Shown one piece after another: positions 1 through 11,032 of a stretch of 64,000 nucleotides of DNA. This stretch comes from Beijerinckiaceae bacterium (GTDB lineage Bacteria > Pseudomonadota > Alphaproteobacteria > Rhizobiales > Beijerinckiaceae). The notes under the pieces are model-generated. The model was not told the DNA's origin, ran no database searches, and saw nothing but the letters and a program-made list of their open reading frames with translations. The stretch is from contig CANGBX010000002.1 in the NCBI GenBank assembly GCA_947452455.1, positions 1 through 64,000 on the forward strand, given 5' to 3'. Each line of letters starts with the position of its first letter. The first letter of the stretch is position 1. Position numbers and translations under genes: made by a program.

Positions 1-16
1 GCCGATCTGGAGCTGA
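1..16 (+). CDS. pufL: Possible last codons of pufL (reaction-centre L subunit), partial
   Basis: One frame reads to a TGA at 14-16, followed by the pufM ribosome-binding site. pufL normally lies directly upstream of pufM, so this is probably its 3' end. Only four codons are visible and they prove nothing by themselves; the call rests on gene order. Confidence 0.3.
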
Positions 17-27
17 GGGAGGGGCCC

Positions 28-1008
28 GTGACAGATTATCAAAACATATTTACCCGCGTTCAGGTGCGTGGCCCGCTTTATCCCGGTGTCGATGCAGCTG
101 ATCAGGGTGGCCTCAAGCGCGGTAAGGAGAGCTTCTTCTTCTACTGGGCTGGCAAACTCGGTGACGCACAGATCGGTCCGATTTATCTCGGCACGACTGG
201 TGTTCTCTCACTCGTGTGCGGCCTTGTCGCATTCGAAATCATCGGCCTCAACATGCTTGCGCAGGTTGATTGGTCGCTGAGCAAATTCCTGCGCAACCTC
301 TTCTGGCTCGCGCTGGAGCCGCCAGCACCAAAATATGGTCTCTCCATTCCGCCCTTGAATGATGGCGGTTGGTGGCTGTTGGCTGGTTTCTTCCTGACCA
401 CATCCATTGTTTTATGGTGGGTGCGCATCTATCGGCGCGCACGTCAGCTGGGTCTTGGCACGCATGTGGCCTGGGCTTTTGCAGCCGCCATTTGGCTCTA
501 TCTGGTGCTGGGCTTTATTCGCCCCGTGATGATGGGATCGTGGAGCGAGGCAGTGCCTTTCGGCATTTTCCCGCATCTGGATTGGACAGCGGCTTTCTCG
601 ATCCGCTACGGCAATCTTTTCTACAATCCCTTCCACGCTCTCTCCATTGTCTTCCTTTATGGATCAACGCTGCTCTTCGCGATGCATGCTGCGACCATTC
701 TGGCGGTGGGCCGTTACGGCGGCGAGCGTGAAATCGAACAGATTGTCGATCGTGGTTCGGCCTCTGAACGTGCAGCGCTCTTCTGGCGCTGGACCATGGG
801 CTTCAATGCCACGATGGAATCGATCCATCGCTGGGCTTGGTGGTTTGCTGTGCTCTGCCCGTTGACGGGTGGCATCGGCATCCTGCTCACCGGCACTGTC
901 GTGGACAATTGGTACATGTGGGCTGTCGAACATGGTGTGGCTCCGCCATATCCACCGACTGAACCCGCTGTTCTTGATCCGCTGAAAGCTCTGGGAGGTG
1001 CGAAATGA
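28..1008 (+). CDS. pufM: Photosynthetic reaction centre subunit M
   Basis: M subunit of the type-II photosynthetic reaction centre. With L and H it holds the bacteriochlorophyll special pair, bacteriopheophytins, quinones and the non-haem iron in the inner membrane. Five hydrophobic segments are visible. Ligands known from Rhodobacter sphaeroides M are all present with a one-residue shift: His183 and His203 (chlorophyll), His220, Glu235 and His267 (iron), and Trp253 beside the QA site. The length of 326 residues is normal. The GTG start follows GGGAGGGG at 17-24. The stop overlaps the pufC start (ATGA), so the two are translationally coupled. pufBA and pufL should lie just upstream, outside the window. 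Confidence 0.98.
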   Translation: MTDYQNIFTRVQVRGPLYPGVDAADQGGLKRGKESFFFYWAGKLGDAQIGPIYLGTTGVLSLVCGLVAFEIIGLNMLAQVDWSLSKFLRNLFWLALEPPAPKYGLSIPPLNDGGWWLLAGFFLTTSIVLWWVRIYRRARQLGLGTHVAWAFAAAIWLYLVLGFIRPVMMGSWSEAVPFGIFPHLDWTAAFSIRYGNLFYNPFHALSIVFLYGSTLLFAMHAATILAVGRYGGEREIEQIVDRGSASERAALFWRWTMGFNATMESIHRWAWWFAVLCPLTGGIGILLTGTVVDNWYMWAVEHGVAPPYPPTEPAVLDPLKALGGAK

Positions 1009-2027
1009 TCGCATCGTTCAAAAATGCACCGCGCAAGGGCTTGATGCTTGCGGCGCTCATGGTGGCCGGCCTTGTGGCTGGCTGCGAAGCGCCGCCGCAA
1101 AAGACAAGCCAGAACGGCTATCGTGGTACGGGCATGGTGCAGATCACCAATGCTGCGAAACATGATGCCAAGCTGGATGCCAACAAACTGCCGGAAGTTC
1201 AACCTCCGGCAGATGCCAGCGGCGACAAAGCCTCAAAAGCCTATCAGAATGTGAAAGTGCTCGGTCATCTCTCGGAAGGCCAGTTCTTGCGCGTGATGAC
1301 GGCAATTACGGAATGGGTCGCTCCTGAACAGGGTTGCGGCTATTGCCACAATCTGGAAAATCTTGCCGACGACAGCATGTACACGAAAGTGGTTGCCCGT
1401 CGCATGTTGCAGATGACGCAGCATATCAATGAAGATTGGAAGACCCACGTCGCCTCGACGGGTGTGACTTGTTACACCTGTCACCGTGGCAATCCGGTTC
1501 CGCAAAACATCTGGTTTGCAGATCCGGGCCATGTGGCGCGCGGCTCTGCTGCCGATCCGCAGGGTCAGAACGAGCCGGCTGATTTGATTGCTCGCTCTTC
1601 GCTCCCACGTGATCCTTTCTCCATCTATCTTTTGGGTGCGCAGGAAATCCGCGTAGCGAGCACGACGACTTTGTCGGAAACAGCGGGTCGTCCGATCCAG
1701 GCTGCAGAAAAGACCTATGCTCTCATGACGCATATGTCTGAAGGGCTGGGTGTGAACTGCACCTTCTGTCACAACTCCCGTTCATTCGGGAATTGGGAAG
1801 AATCGACCCCGCAACGTGTGACGGCCTGGCACGGCATCCGTATGGCTCGCGATCTCAACAAGGATTATCTAGATCCGTTGAAAGCGACTTATCCGGCCAA
1901 GCGCTTGGGACCGGAAGGCGATGCGCCCAAGGCCAATTGCGCCACCTGCCATCAGGGTCTCAACAAGCCGCTCAATGGGGCAGCCATGTTGAAAGACTAT
2001 GCGGCAGAACTGGCACGTCCGAAATAA
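1005..2027 (+). CDS. pufC: Reaction-centre tetrahaem cytochrome c subunit, lipoprotein
   Basis: Periplasmic electron donor that re-reduces the photo-oxidised special pair. Four CXXCH haem-binding motifs are visible: CGYCH at 111-115, CYTCH at 156-160, CTFCH at 252-256 and CATCH at 312-316. The N-terminus is a lipoprotein signal with a VAGC lipobox, putting the acylated cysteine at residue 27, so the protein is anchored in the membrane. The length of 340 residues fits the family. It overlaps pufM by 4 bases and is followed within 30 bases by a strong terminator, so it is the last gene of the puf operon. Its presence separates this reaction centre from the PufX type of Rhodobacter. Confidence 0.97.
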   Translation: MIASFKNAPRKGLMLAALMVAGLVAGCEAPPQKTSQNGYRGTGMVQITNAAKHDAKLDANKLPEVQPPADASGDKASKAYQNVKVLGHLSEGQFLRVMTAITEWVAPEQGCGYCHNLENLADDSMYTKVVARRMLQMTQHINEDWKTHVASTGVTCYTCHRGNPVPQNIWFADPGHVARGSAADPQGQNEPADLIARSSLPRDPFSIYLLGAQEIRVASTTTLSETAGRPIQAAEKTYALMTHMSEGLGVNCTFCHNSRSFGNWEESTPQRVTAWHGIRMARDLNKDYLDPLKATYPAKRLGPEGDAPKANCATCHQGLNKPLNGAAMLKDYAAELARPK

Positions 2028-2051
2028 GAGCAGCTCATCTGTCTCGACAAG

Positions 2052-2082
2052 AAACGCGGTCCCTCGGGGCCGCGTTTTTTTT
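2052..2082 (+). terminator. Intrinsic terminator of the puf operon
   Basis: An 8-bp stem (AAACGCGG at 2052-2059 with CCGCGTTT at 2070-2077) has a GC-rich loop that can extend the pairing. It runs into eight T residues at 2075-2082. It starts 24 bases after the pufC stop. Confidence 0.9.
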
Positions 2083-2087
2083 CGTCC

Positions 2088-2491
2088 CGTCATTGCGAGG
2101 AGGCCGCAGGCCGACGTGGCATTCCAGAAGCCTCACCTGTGGCCTCTGGTTTGCTTCGCTACACTCGCAATGACGGTGGAGAAAGGTTGCAACAATTCTT
2201 TATGGCAGACGAGATGAAGCACCACGCAGGTGGCGCTCTCAATCCCGTCATTGCGAGGAGGCCAAAGGCCGACGCGGCAAACCAGAACCCACATGTGAGG
2301 CCTCTGGTTTGCTTCGCTACGCTCGCAATGACGGTGGAGAAAAGTCGCAGCAATTCTTTATGGCAGACGAGATGAAACACCACGCAGGTGGCGCTCTCAA
2401 TCCCGTCATTGCGAGGAGGCTGAAGGCCGACGCGGCAAACCAGAAGCCACGTGTGAGGCCTCTGGTTTGCTTCGCTACGCTCGCAATGACG
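2088..2491. repeat. Tandem array of three palindromic repeat units, exact 158-bp period
   Basis: Three 88-bp units (2088-2175, 2246-2333, 2404-2491) each begin with CGTCATTGCGAGG and end with TCGCAATGACG, so each has inverted ends and can fold on itself. The two 70-bp spacers (2176-2245 and 2334-2403) are also nearly identical, which makes the array a 158-bp tandem repeat with about 2.6 copies. Middle parts differ by a few bases. CATTGCGAGG-type palindromes are a dispersed repeat class in many proteobacterial genomes (general knowledge). Short reading frames across the array are not credible genes. The array fills the gap between the convergent pufC and bchP genes. Confidence 0.9.
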
Positions 2492-2508
2492 GCGAGGAGA
2501 GGGCTGTT

Positions 2509-3711
2509 CTAAGAGCGCGTAGGTGTTGCGAGACCCAGAATATGGCCGAGGTCTTTGAAGAAGACGCGGATATGGGCCATGAAGTCTTTCTTCACCAGCG
2601 CCTTGTTCATGTAGGATTCCCATGTCAGGCGCTGCACATCCGGGTCTTTACAGATCTTGACAAAGGTCTCGCGCAATTTGTCGCTGCGATACCAGAATGT
2701 CTGCATGATCCAGAGGATGAAAAAGATCCGTCCGTGATCTTTCATGAAACGCTTGCGGGCTGTTGCCAGCGCATGGGCATCATTGGTGCGCAAAGTTTCA
2801 TGACAGGCATCTGCTGCCAAACGCCCTGTCAGCAAAGCATAATAAATGCCCTCACCCGAGGCGGGCGCAACAACACCGGCCGCATCGCCGGCGAGAATAA
2901 CATCGCGGCCATTATCCCATTTTTTTGCGGGATAGAGCGGGAGAGGTGCGCCTTCTTTGCGGATGGTTTTGGCACCGGCCAGATCGCATTTGGCGCGCAA
3001 TTCTTCAACAGAATCGCGCAACGAAAAACCTTTCACCGCCGAGCCTGTCCCAATGCTGATGGTTTTGCCATGCGGAAAAACCCAACCATAGAAATCCGGT
3101 GAGACGCTGGCTTGATAATAGACATCGCAGCGCGTCGATTCAAAATGTTCAGGCGCGATATGTTCCGGCGTCTCGACAATCTCATGATAGGCGAAGACGA
3201 ACGGCACACGTTGTGCCGGCAGGGCGGCGCGCGCCACCGCAGAATTGGCACCATCCGCACCGATGACAAGACGGGTGAGCGTGCTTGTGTCGCGTTCTTG
3301 CTTGTCGCGCCATGTCACGATGCACAGGCCGTCATCACGCCGATCGAATTGATGGAACGTGCCGATGCGTCGATCCGCACCAGCTTCTGCCGCGCGCACG
3401 CGCAGATATTCGTCAAAGTCTTCGCGATCCACCATGCCGACAAAGCCCGTGCCATCAATCGGCATGTCCACGCCCTTGTTGGACGGGGCAATCATACGGG
3501 CTGAGCGGATCTTTGCTTTCAGCAAATGATCTGGAATGTCGAAGTCGCGAATGGCGCGCGGTGGAATCGCGCCCCCGCAAGGTTTGATGCGTCCCGCTTT
3601 GTCGAGGAGCAGAACTTTGCGTCCGAGTTTGGCCAGATCATAGGCGGCTGTTGCGCCTGCAGGGCCACCGCCTACGACGACGACATCGAAAATCTCTGTC
3701 TCGCTCATCAT
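2509..3711 (-). CDS. bchP: Geranylgeranyl diphosphate/bacteriochlorophyll reductase
   Basis: FAD-dependent reductase that converts the geranylgeranyl tail of bacteriochlorophyll to phytyl in the last steps of pigment synthesis. The N-terminal dinucleotide-binding motif is at residues 13-19 (VGGGPAG), and a second flavin motif, AGDAAG, lies near residue 275-280. The length of 400 residues is normal. The start (two consecutive ATGs) overlaps the stop of the upstream PucC-family gene as ATGA, so the two genes form one operon. bchG, the esterifying synthase often found in this block, is not adjacent. The identification rests on the family match and the neighbourhood. Confidence 0.95.
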   Translation of the reverse strand: MMSETEIFDVVVVGGGPAGATAAYDLAKLGRKVLLLDKAGRIKPCGGAIPPRAIRDFDIPDHLLKAKIRSARMIAPSNKGVDMPIDGTGFVGMVDREDFDEYLRVRAAEAGADRRIGTFHQFDRRDDGLCIVTWRDKQERDTSTLTRLVIGADGANSAVARAALPAQRVPFVFAYHEIVETPEHIAPEHFESTRCDVYYQASVSPDFYGWVFPHGKTISIGTGSAVKGFSLRDSVEELRAKCDLAGAKTIRKEGAPLPLYPAKKWDNGRDVILAGDAAGVVAPASGEGIYYALLTGRLAADACHETLRTNDAHALATARKRFMKDHGRIFFILWIMQTFWYRSDKLRETFVKICKDPDVQRLTWESYMNKALVKKDFMAHIRVFFKDLGHILGLATPTRS

Positions 3712-5048
3712 GCGTGCTCCATCCGGGGTTCGAATGTTTCGTCGCTTTTCTCTTGCACATCCGTGCGGGCCACAAAGCTTGCTAGCAAGGCAGCGAGAAT
3801 GAAGAGGGCGGCTTCACCAAGGAAGACGCTCGTGTAAGCAGGCGTGGGTGAACCGAAAGCCCAGCGTGCGAGATCAACCGCGAGTGTTCCAGTCAGGCCG
3901 CCCAATGCGAATGCGAGTGCTTGTGCAGCACCCCAAAGTCCCATGCGCACACCTTCGCGTGATTCATGGCCCGAGCGCGCCATCGCCATCATCGAACCAA
4001 TCGCTGCAATGGAGAAAATTCCATTGGCGATCCCGAGAACGAAAACGGCTTCGCGAATGGGCCATTGCGGGCCGATAATGCCACCAGCCGCAACCGCTGC
4101 CATGGCAATGCCAGAGGCAATGCAGCCGCCAATCATGCAACGATGCAAAAGCAGCGCTTCACCTTTGCCTGCCAAATATCCAGCGATGGCAACGAGGATC
4201 ATGCCGACAAGCACGCCGGCATGCTGCATGCCGCCCAGCTGCGTTGATTGTCCCGGTGTCATGCCGAAGACGAGACCAGCGAAAGGCTCCAAGATCAGAT
4301 CTTGCGCATTATAGGCAAACATCGAAGTGAAAACGAAAAAGGTGAAGCGGCGTGTGCGCGGCTCCGACCAGACTTGTTTGAAAGCTTCGCGGAAGGGAAC
4401 TTTTTTTGATTCATCTTGCGGACGATCAGTTCCTTTGCGTTCAATCCCCCAGATCGCAAGCGTGCTCACAGAAACAGCGATCAGCGAGACAATGCAGGAC
4501 ACCAAAATCATCCGCTCGCCAGAGAACGGATCGAGCGCTTTTCCTGCGCTGATCGCTGTGATTGCAAATCCAGCAATCATCATCGTCCAGACAATGGTGG
4601 CAGCAGGCGCGCGGCGTGCAGGATGTGAGCGCACGGCCAGCAAAGTCAGCAGCGATGTGCCAGCCGCACCAACCCCGACACCAATCATGAGAAAAGCGAT
4701 CAGCGAGATGAAGAGGCCGATCGGCAAATCATTTTGCATGAGCGCTGTTCCATAAGCAGCCAATGCGCCACCCATGGATAAAATCATCATGCCGCCGATG
4801 ATCCATGGCGTGCGCTTTTGTCCGCCGTCAGATCCGTGTCCCCAGCGCGGGCGCATGATTTGGACAGCATAATGCAAGGTCATCAGAATGCCTGGCACCA
4901 AAGCCGGAAGACCGATCTCAACCACCATCACGCGATTCAAAGTCGATGTCGCAATCACAACGACGGAGCCGATGGATGTTTGCACCAAGCCGATACGGAT
5001 GATGTCGATCCATGATAACTCGCTTTGGTTTTGTGACAGCGTGCTCAC
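3708..5048 (-). CDS. PucC/LhaA-family BCD transporter-like membrane protein
   Basis: A 446-residue polytopic protein with about twelve hydrophobic segments, of the PucC/LhaA family within the MFS fold. These proteins are needed for assembly of light-harvesting complexes and may deliver bacteriochlorophyll. It corresponds by position to the gene beside bchP in Rhodobacter (orf428 type) and is distinct from the lhaA paralogue at 16394. The start is GTG, with GGAG a short distance upstream. It is translationally coupled to bchP. A PpsR-type operator and a 5' stem-loop lie in its upstream region. Its individual function is not established by the sequence. Confidence 0.9.
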   Translation of the reverse strand: MSTLSQNQSELSWIDIIRIGLVQTSIGSVVVIATSTLNRVMVVEIGLPALVPGILMTLHYAVQIMRPRWGHGSDGGQKRTPWIIGGMMILSMGGALAAYGTALMQNDLPIGLFISLIAFLMIGVGVGAAGTSLLTLLAVRSHPARRAPAATIVWTMMIAGFAITAISAGKALDPFSGERMILVSCIVSLIAVSVSTLAIWGIERKGTDRPQDESKKVPFREAFKQVWSEPRTRRFTFFVFTSMFAYNAQDLILEPFAGLVFGMTPGQSTQLGGMQHAGVLVGMILVAIAGYLAGKGEALLLHRCMIGGCIASGIAMAAVAAGGIIGPQWPIREAVFVLGIANGIFSIAAIGSMMAMARSGHESREGVRMGLWGAAQALAFALGGLTGTLAVDLARWAFGSPTPAYTSVFLGEAALFILAALLASFVARTDVQEKSDETFEPRMEHA

Positions 5049-5122
5049 GGTCTCACTCCAGGCAGATCACGATTTGCATAGCGCGGGCCTTCAAGAGAGC
5101 CATGGCGATGCAGAATATGAAT

Positions 5123-5146
5123 TGACCCCAGACTAGGCTGGGGTCA
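5123..5146 (-). other. Stem-loop in the leader of the PucC-family/bchP operon
   Basis: A perfect 9-bp inverted repeat (TGACCCCAG at 5123-5131, CTGGGGTCA at 5138-5146) with a 6-base loop. No T-run follows on the minus strand, so it is a poor intrinsic terminator. If transcription starts about 7 bases after the putative -10 region near 5157-5162, the hairpin would sit at the very 5' end of the mRNA, where it could protect the transcript or control translation. That role is inference. Confidence 0.5.
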
Positions 5147-5153
5147 TGTGATC

Positions 5154-5185
5154 TGTCTAGCTGGATTGACGTATAATGATGTCAA
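5154..5185 (-). promoter_or_regulatory. Putative PpsR operator and promoter of the PucC-family/bchP operon
   Basis: TGT at 5154-5156 and ACG at 5169-5171 are separated by exactly 12 bases, one mismatch from the PpsR/CrtJ consensus TGT-N12-ACA. A further TGTCA half-site follows at 5180-5184. On the minus strand, towards the operon, this reads TTGACA (5185-5180), then CGTCA, then AGACA. The TTGACA could be the -35 element. The layout matches the sites at 26243 and 7703. The site lies directly beside the ppsR stop codon. Confidence 0.5.
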
Positions 5186-6607
5186 TCATTCTGGTGAATC
5201 TTCGGCATCTTCCAAGTCGTCCAGATTGCCGATGCCATAGCGGTGCAATTTGCCATAGAGGCTTTGGCGGGACAGGCCGAGCATTTGGGAGGCGGCTGCA
5301 CGATTGTTGCCCGTCAATTTGAGGGCGGCCTCAATACAGAGCTTTTCGGTGATTTCCGTCGTTTCACGGACCAGATCTTTCAATGCAACGCGGCCCACAA
5401 GTTCTGCGAGCTGTTCGGCGTTGCGCGAATCCTCAGGGCCCATGCCTTGAGTTGCGCGTGCCGGGCGAGAGATGCGGCGCACCATCAGCGCATAGCGGGG
5501 ACTGTCACCATCCTGCATGCAAATCCCGGATATTTCGACATCTTCTGCATGGCCGAAGCCAGAGCGCAAAAGGGTCGAGAAATTACGCATCGTGCCGTGC
5601 TCGCGCAGATTGGCGAAGAGCACGTTGAGATCAACACCAGATGAGCCCAGCCATCGTTCGATTGCTTGGTTTTTGGCTTGGGCGACCGAGGAGATCTGGG
5701 CCATTTCTAGAAAGGCCGAATTGGCGTCCATAATGCAGCGATTCTGATCAATGAGGATCATCGCATCTGGCATGCCTTCAATGGCGCGCAGCATTTGCAG
5801 CTTGCTTAATGGAAGGCCCGTGGCTGTGCCATCTGAAAGGGGTGTCAGGCGAATGAGCATTTGCGCTGTATCGTCCTGACGGATCAGCGTGGCGGACAAC
5901 CAGCATTCCCGATGATTGGACAGGCGCACGCGCAAAGATTCGATGCGGCCTATGCTGCGTAAAGCAGCCAGTTGGGGTTCAATCACAGGGCGCGTGTCAG
6001 CATCAAAAATATCTGCCAAAGCGCGGCCGATCATTTTGCCGCTGGTCATTTCAACCAGAGCGGCAGCAGCCGGGTTCACGTCAATCGTCTTGAGTGAACT
6101 GGCATCAGCCATCATCACCGCTTCATTGGCGGTCTGGAACAGAATACGGAATCGCGTTTCGGCGCTCCGCAGTCTCAAGAATTCGGTTTCTGTGGAGCGC
6201 TGCGCCTCAACCAGACGTTGTTGCAATTGCGCGAGCGGGCGCAACTCACGGCCGACCGCCGCGAAGCGACCAGCTTTGCCGAGCGCCACAACTGAATAGC
6301 TGACAGGCAGATCAGGCTGGCCTGCGATCCGATGATTGACCTGGCGGGGACGGGTGGTCTCACCCGCGCGGGCTTCTTTCAGGAGATCGTCAATCTTTAC
6401 GCGGCTTTCAACTGTGACAGTGTCCGACCACTTGCTTCCGATCCAGCTTTCCGGACGGGCCAAAGCGTCGTTTGAGGCGGAGATGTCGCAGATAGTGCCA
6501 TTCGCATCAATGATCAGCGTGATGTCGGCAGCAGCTCCAAGGAGGCGCGCCACATTGGCCGAACTAAGAGCACCTAGGCTTTTATCTGTCTCAGCAAACG
6601 GGAACAA
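5186..6607 (-). CDS. ppsR: Redox-responsive photosynthesis repressor PpsR/CrtJ
   Basis: Transcription factor that represses bch, crt and puc-type genes under oxygen. Three PAS-like regions (about 22-130, 148-260 and 270-390) are followed by a C-terminal Fis-type helix-turn-helix (about 413-460). The cysteine in the helix-turn-helix falls at residue 424, the same number as the redox-active Cys424 of Rhodobacter sphaeroides PpsR. No cysteine is present at 251, though Cys235 is near. Length is 473 residues. The start appears to be TTG at 6607, with GGAG (6613-6616) five bases upstream; no in-frame ATG precedes it before a stop. It lies downstream of aerR in the same direction, 64 bases away. Confidence 0.95.
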   Translation of the reverse strand: MFPFAETDKSLGALSSANVARLLGAAADITLIIDANGTICDISASNDALARPESWIGSKWSDTVTVESRVKIDDLLKEARAGETTRPRQVNHRIAGQPDLPVSYSVVALGKAGRFAAVGRELRPLAQLQQRLVEAQRSTETEFLRLRSAETRFRILFQTANEAVMMADASSLKTIDVNPAAAALVEMTSGKMIGRALADIFDADTRPVIEPQLAALRSIGRIESLRVRLSNHRECWLSATLIRQDDTAQMLIRLTPLSDGTATGLPLSKLQMLRAIEGMPDAMILIDQNRCIMDANSAFLEMAQISSVAQAKNQAIERWLGSSGVDLNVLFANLREHGTMRNFSTLLRSGFGHAEDVEISGICMQDGDSPRYALMVRRISRPARATQGMGPEDSRNAEQLAELVGRVALKDLVRETTEITEKLCIEAALKLTGNNRAAASQMLGLSRQSLYGKLHRYGIGNLDDLEDAEDSPE

Positions 6608-6671
6608 GGAGGCTCCATTCTGTCCAGCTTCGTGTGTGCATTTCTAACAGGGCCGAGTTTGGACAAGGTTA

Positions 6672-7520
6672 CTATTTCGAGATGTTCCCAAAATGGACGC
6701 TGTTGCGAACTGCAACGGCTTCAGCTTGCCTGACAGCATCTTTTCCATCACGTGCAGTTGCGTCGGCTCCAACGAGCAGGGCCAGTTCCGGGCGTTCAAC
6801 AAATAACTGACCACCAACCAGAATGCCGATTTTACTATTTTTGGAGACTCTCTTCATGGTTGCGACGAGTCGCTCAAGTTGCGGGAGATATGCCTCGCAA
6901 CTCAAGGAAAGTCCAGCAATCTCAAAGGATTTTTCCGACACTTGTTGAAGGATATCTTCCGCATTCGCGCCCGGACATGTGCGAACATCCCAGCCTGCCA
7001 GATGCAGGAAATGATCGACAATCATGATCCCGAAATCATGCTGATCTCCCGGCGCGGTCGCCAGAAGCGCGCGCCGCGGGGGGCCGAACGGCAGAGGGCA
7101 GGGGTCATCGATCTGGCTGATCATGCGGCGCAGGGACTGCAGATGACCAAAGCCGATGGATAATGAGCCAAAATCTGTTTCGTCCGCAGTCCAACGCTTG
7201 CCAAACTCTTGGGCAACCGGGCCCAGAAGATCCAGAAGCAATTGCTGACAGGTCAGTCCTTTGCTTCGAAGCGTCGAGACAGCCGCTGACATGCGTGCAC
7301 GATCACCAGAATTCACGAGATCATAGAAGAGGTTGATATCTTCTTCGGTGATCTCTGGTGCATCACAGCTGGGCCTATGGTCGTCCCCCGCATAGCTCCG
7401 CATGAGCTCAGGAAGGACCCCGCTCGTCACAAAATTTGTCAAAAAATCACCTTCCGCCAGAAGCTCGCCCGAGCCTTGCGGTTGCTTGCGCATGCCTGGA
7501 CGCTTCTTGAGGTCGGCCAT
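6672..7520 (-). CDS. aerR: Cobalamin-binding PpsR antirepressor AerR/PpaA
   Basis: B12-binding regulator that modulates PpsR/CrtJ activity in response to light and redox in purple bacteria. The C-terminal half is a cobalamin-binding fold, with the DxHxxG-type motif (DQHDFG) at residues 159-164 and later glycine-rich turns (GLSLS, LVGG). Length is 282 residues from the ATG at 7520. That start is chosen because GGGAGGGG precedes it by a few bases; an upstream extension to 7589 lacks such a site. It is transcribed towards ppsR and is probably co-transcribed with it. It faces away from bchF across a 239-bp control region. Confidence 0.92.
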   Translation of the reverse strand: MADLKKRPGMRKQPQGSGELLAEGDFLTNFVTSGVLPELMRSYAGDDHRPSCDAPEITEEDINLFYDLVNSGDRARMSAAVSTLRSKGLTCQQLLLDLLGPVAQEFGKRWTADETDFGSLSIGFGHLQSLRRMISQIDDPCPLPFGPPRRALLATAPGDQHDFGIMIVDHFLHLAGWDVRTCPGANAEDILQQVSEKSFEIAGLSLSCEAYLPQLERLVATMKRVSKNSKIGILVGGQLFVERPELALLVGADATARDGKDAVRQAEAVAVRNSVHFGNISK

Positions 7521-7702
7521 AGACCCCTCCCAACCCGGATCGTCGCGGGCGCGGTGACGTGTTCCGTGAAATCCCCCTAAAGGCGCCATACCTGACTAGC
7601 GGTCCGGTCACCCACGTCGAGGGCTAGAATAAGGTGGCGGATCCCCGTTAGGCAATATCCTCAGACACTAAAACTGTAAAAATAATTAGACGTAAATATT
7701 GT

Positions 7703-7735
7703 TTGACACGCTATAAGTGTCACCATAGCTTGACA
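7703..7735 (+). promoter_or_regulatory. Putative PpsR operator overlapping the bchF promoter
   Basis: An exact TGT-N12-ACA palindrome (TGT at 7718-7720, ACA at 7733-7735) matches the PpsR/CrtJ consensus. Upstream, TTGACA at 7703-7708 supplies a third half-site and a good -35 hexamer. Seventeen bases further on, TAGCTT (7726-7731) is a weak -10 inside the palindrome. Transcription would start near 7738, about 22 bases before the bchF ATG. The region also separates bchF from the divergent aerR-ppsR genes, so both directions could be controlled. Confidence 0.6.
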
Positions 7736-7759
7736 CATATGGGGAACCAGGGGGCTCTC

Positions 7760-9519
<1,760 letters not shown>

Positions 9520-9522
9520 GCC

Positions 9523-11032
9523 ATGCAGCTCACCGTCTGGACTTATGAAGGCCCGCCCCATGTCGGCGCTATGCGCATCGCAGCTGCGATGAAAAATGTG
9601 CATTACGTTTTGCACGCGCCGCAGGGTGATACTTATGCCGATCTGCTTTTTACGATGATCGAGCGGCGCGATACGCGCCCGCCCGTTACCTATACGACGT
9701 TCCAAGCACGTGATCTGGGTGGCGATACGGCAGAGCTTTTCAAAAATGCTGCGCGTGATGCCTATGAGCGTTTCAAGCCCGAAGCTTTGATCGTTGGTTC
9801 GTCCTGCACAGCTGAACTTATTCAAGATGATCCGGGCGGATTGGCGCAGGCGCTTGATCTGCCGATCCCCGTGATCCCGCTCGAATTGCCTGCCTATCAG
9901 CGCAAGGAAAATTGGGGCGCAGCAGAAACGTTTTATCGCATTGCGCGCGCATTGACGCGTCCGCGCGATGAAGCCACACGCGTGGCTGGGCGCCGGCCGT
10001 CCTGCAATATTCTTGGGCCCACCACGCTGGGTTTTCGTCACCGTGATGATTTGACGGAAGTGACGGCACTTTTGTCGGCGATGGGCATTGAGATCAATGT
10101 CGTCGCGCCGCTGGGTGCCTCACCTTCAGATATGTCGCGTCTTGCTGACGCAGATTTCAATGTTGTGCTCTATCCAGAAGTTGCGAGCATTACAGCCTCA
10201 TGGCTGCAGCGCACTTATGGACAGAAGCAGACACGCGAAATGCCGATCGGTGTGGCTGGCACGCGCGCTTTCATCAAGGAAGTTGCCGAGCTCGCTGGTA
10301 TTGAAGTGCCCAAAGAGCTCGAAAATCGCGCGCGTCTGCCGTGGTATTCGCGCTCGGTCGACTCGACCTATCTGACGGGAAAACGCGTTTTCATCTTCGG
10401 TGATGCAAGCCATGCCATTGCAGCGGCCCGCGTGGCGTCGCGCGAGATCGGCATGAAGGTTGTGGGCCTTGGCACTTATTCGCGCGAGTTTGCGCGCGAG
10501 ATTCGCGAAGCTGCGGCCCTTTATGGCGTCGAGCCGCTGATCACCGATGATTATCTGGATGTCGAAGTTGCCATTGCAGCAGCGGCGCCCGAGCTCGTGC
10601 TGGGCACGCAGATGGAACGCCATGTCGCCAAGCGTCTTGGCGTGCCATGCGCGGTTATTTCTGCACCCGTTCACGTGCAAGATTTTCCGGCTCGCTATTC
10701 TCCGCAAATGGGCTTTGAAGGCGCCAATGTGCTCTTCGATACCTTTGTGCATCCGTTGATGATGGGCTTGGAAGAGCACCTCATCGGCATGTTCCGCGGC
10801 GATTTCGAATTCCGCGATGGCATTGCGCCTTCGCATCTGGGCGGCACGGCGCCGGCCAAGGAACTGCCAGCCCCCGTGCTGGTCACCGATGGTGGCGCAC
10901 AGGTGGCCTGGACCATCGATGCGGAAAAGGAGCTTCGCAAAATTCCCTTCTTCGTGCGCGGCAAAGCGCGCCGGAACACTGAAAAATACGCCATCGAAAA
11001 GGGTACAACCCGTATCGACGTGGAGATGCTTT

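Noticed and set aside
2088-2491. Repeat-spacer look of a CRISPR array
   Set aside because: Repeats are 88 bp with inverted ends, the spacers are 70 bp and nearly identical to each other, and no cas gene is near. It is a tandem duplication, not CRISPR.
5164-5187. GATTGAC-N10-GTCAATC as an Fnr-type site
   Set aside because: Fnr/FixK sites need TTGAT-N4-ATCAA; the spacing here is 10. The symmetry is better explained by the half-sites of the PpsR-type operator.
6633-6649. TGT...ACA pair upstream of ppsR resembling a PpsR autoregulatory site
   Set aside because: The spacing is 11, not 12, and no third half-site is present.
10817-11032. Upstream extension of bchH
   Set aside because: This part of the frame is wholly inside bchB and its translation has no similarity to BchH; the ATG at 11033 gives the family length.
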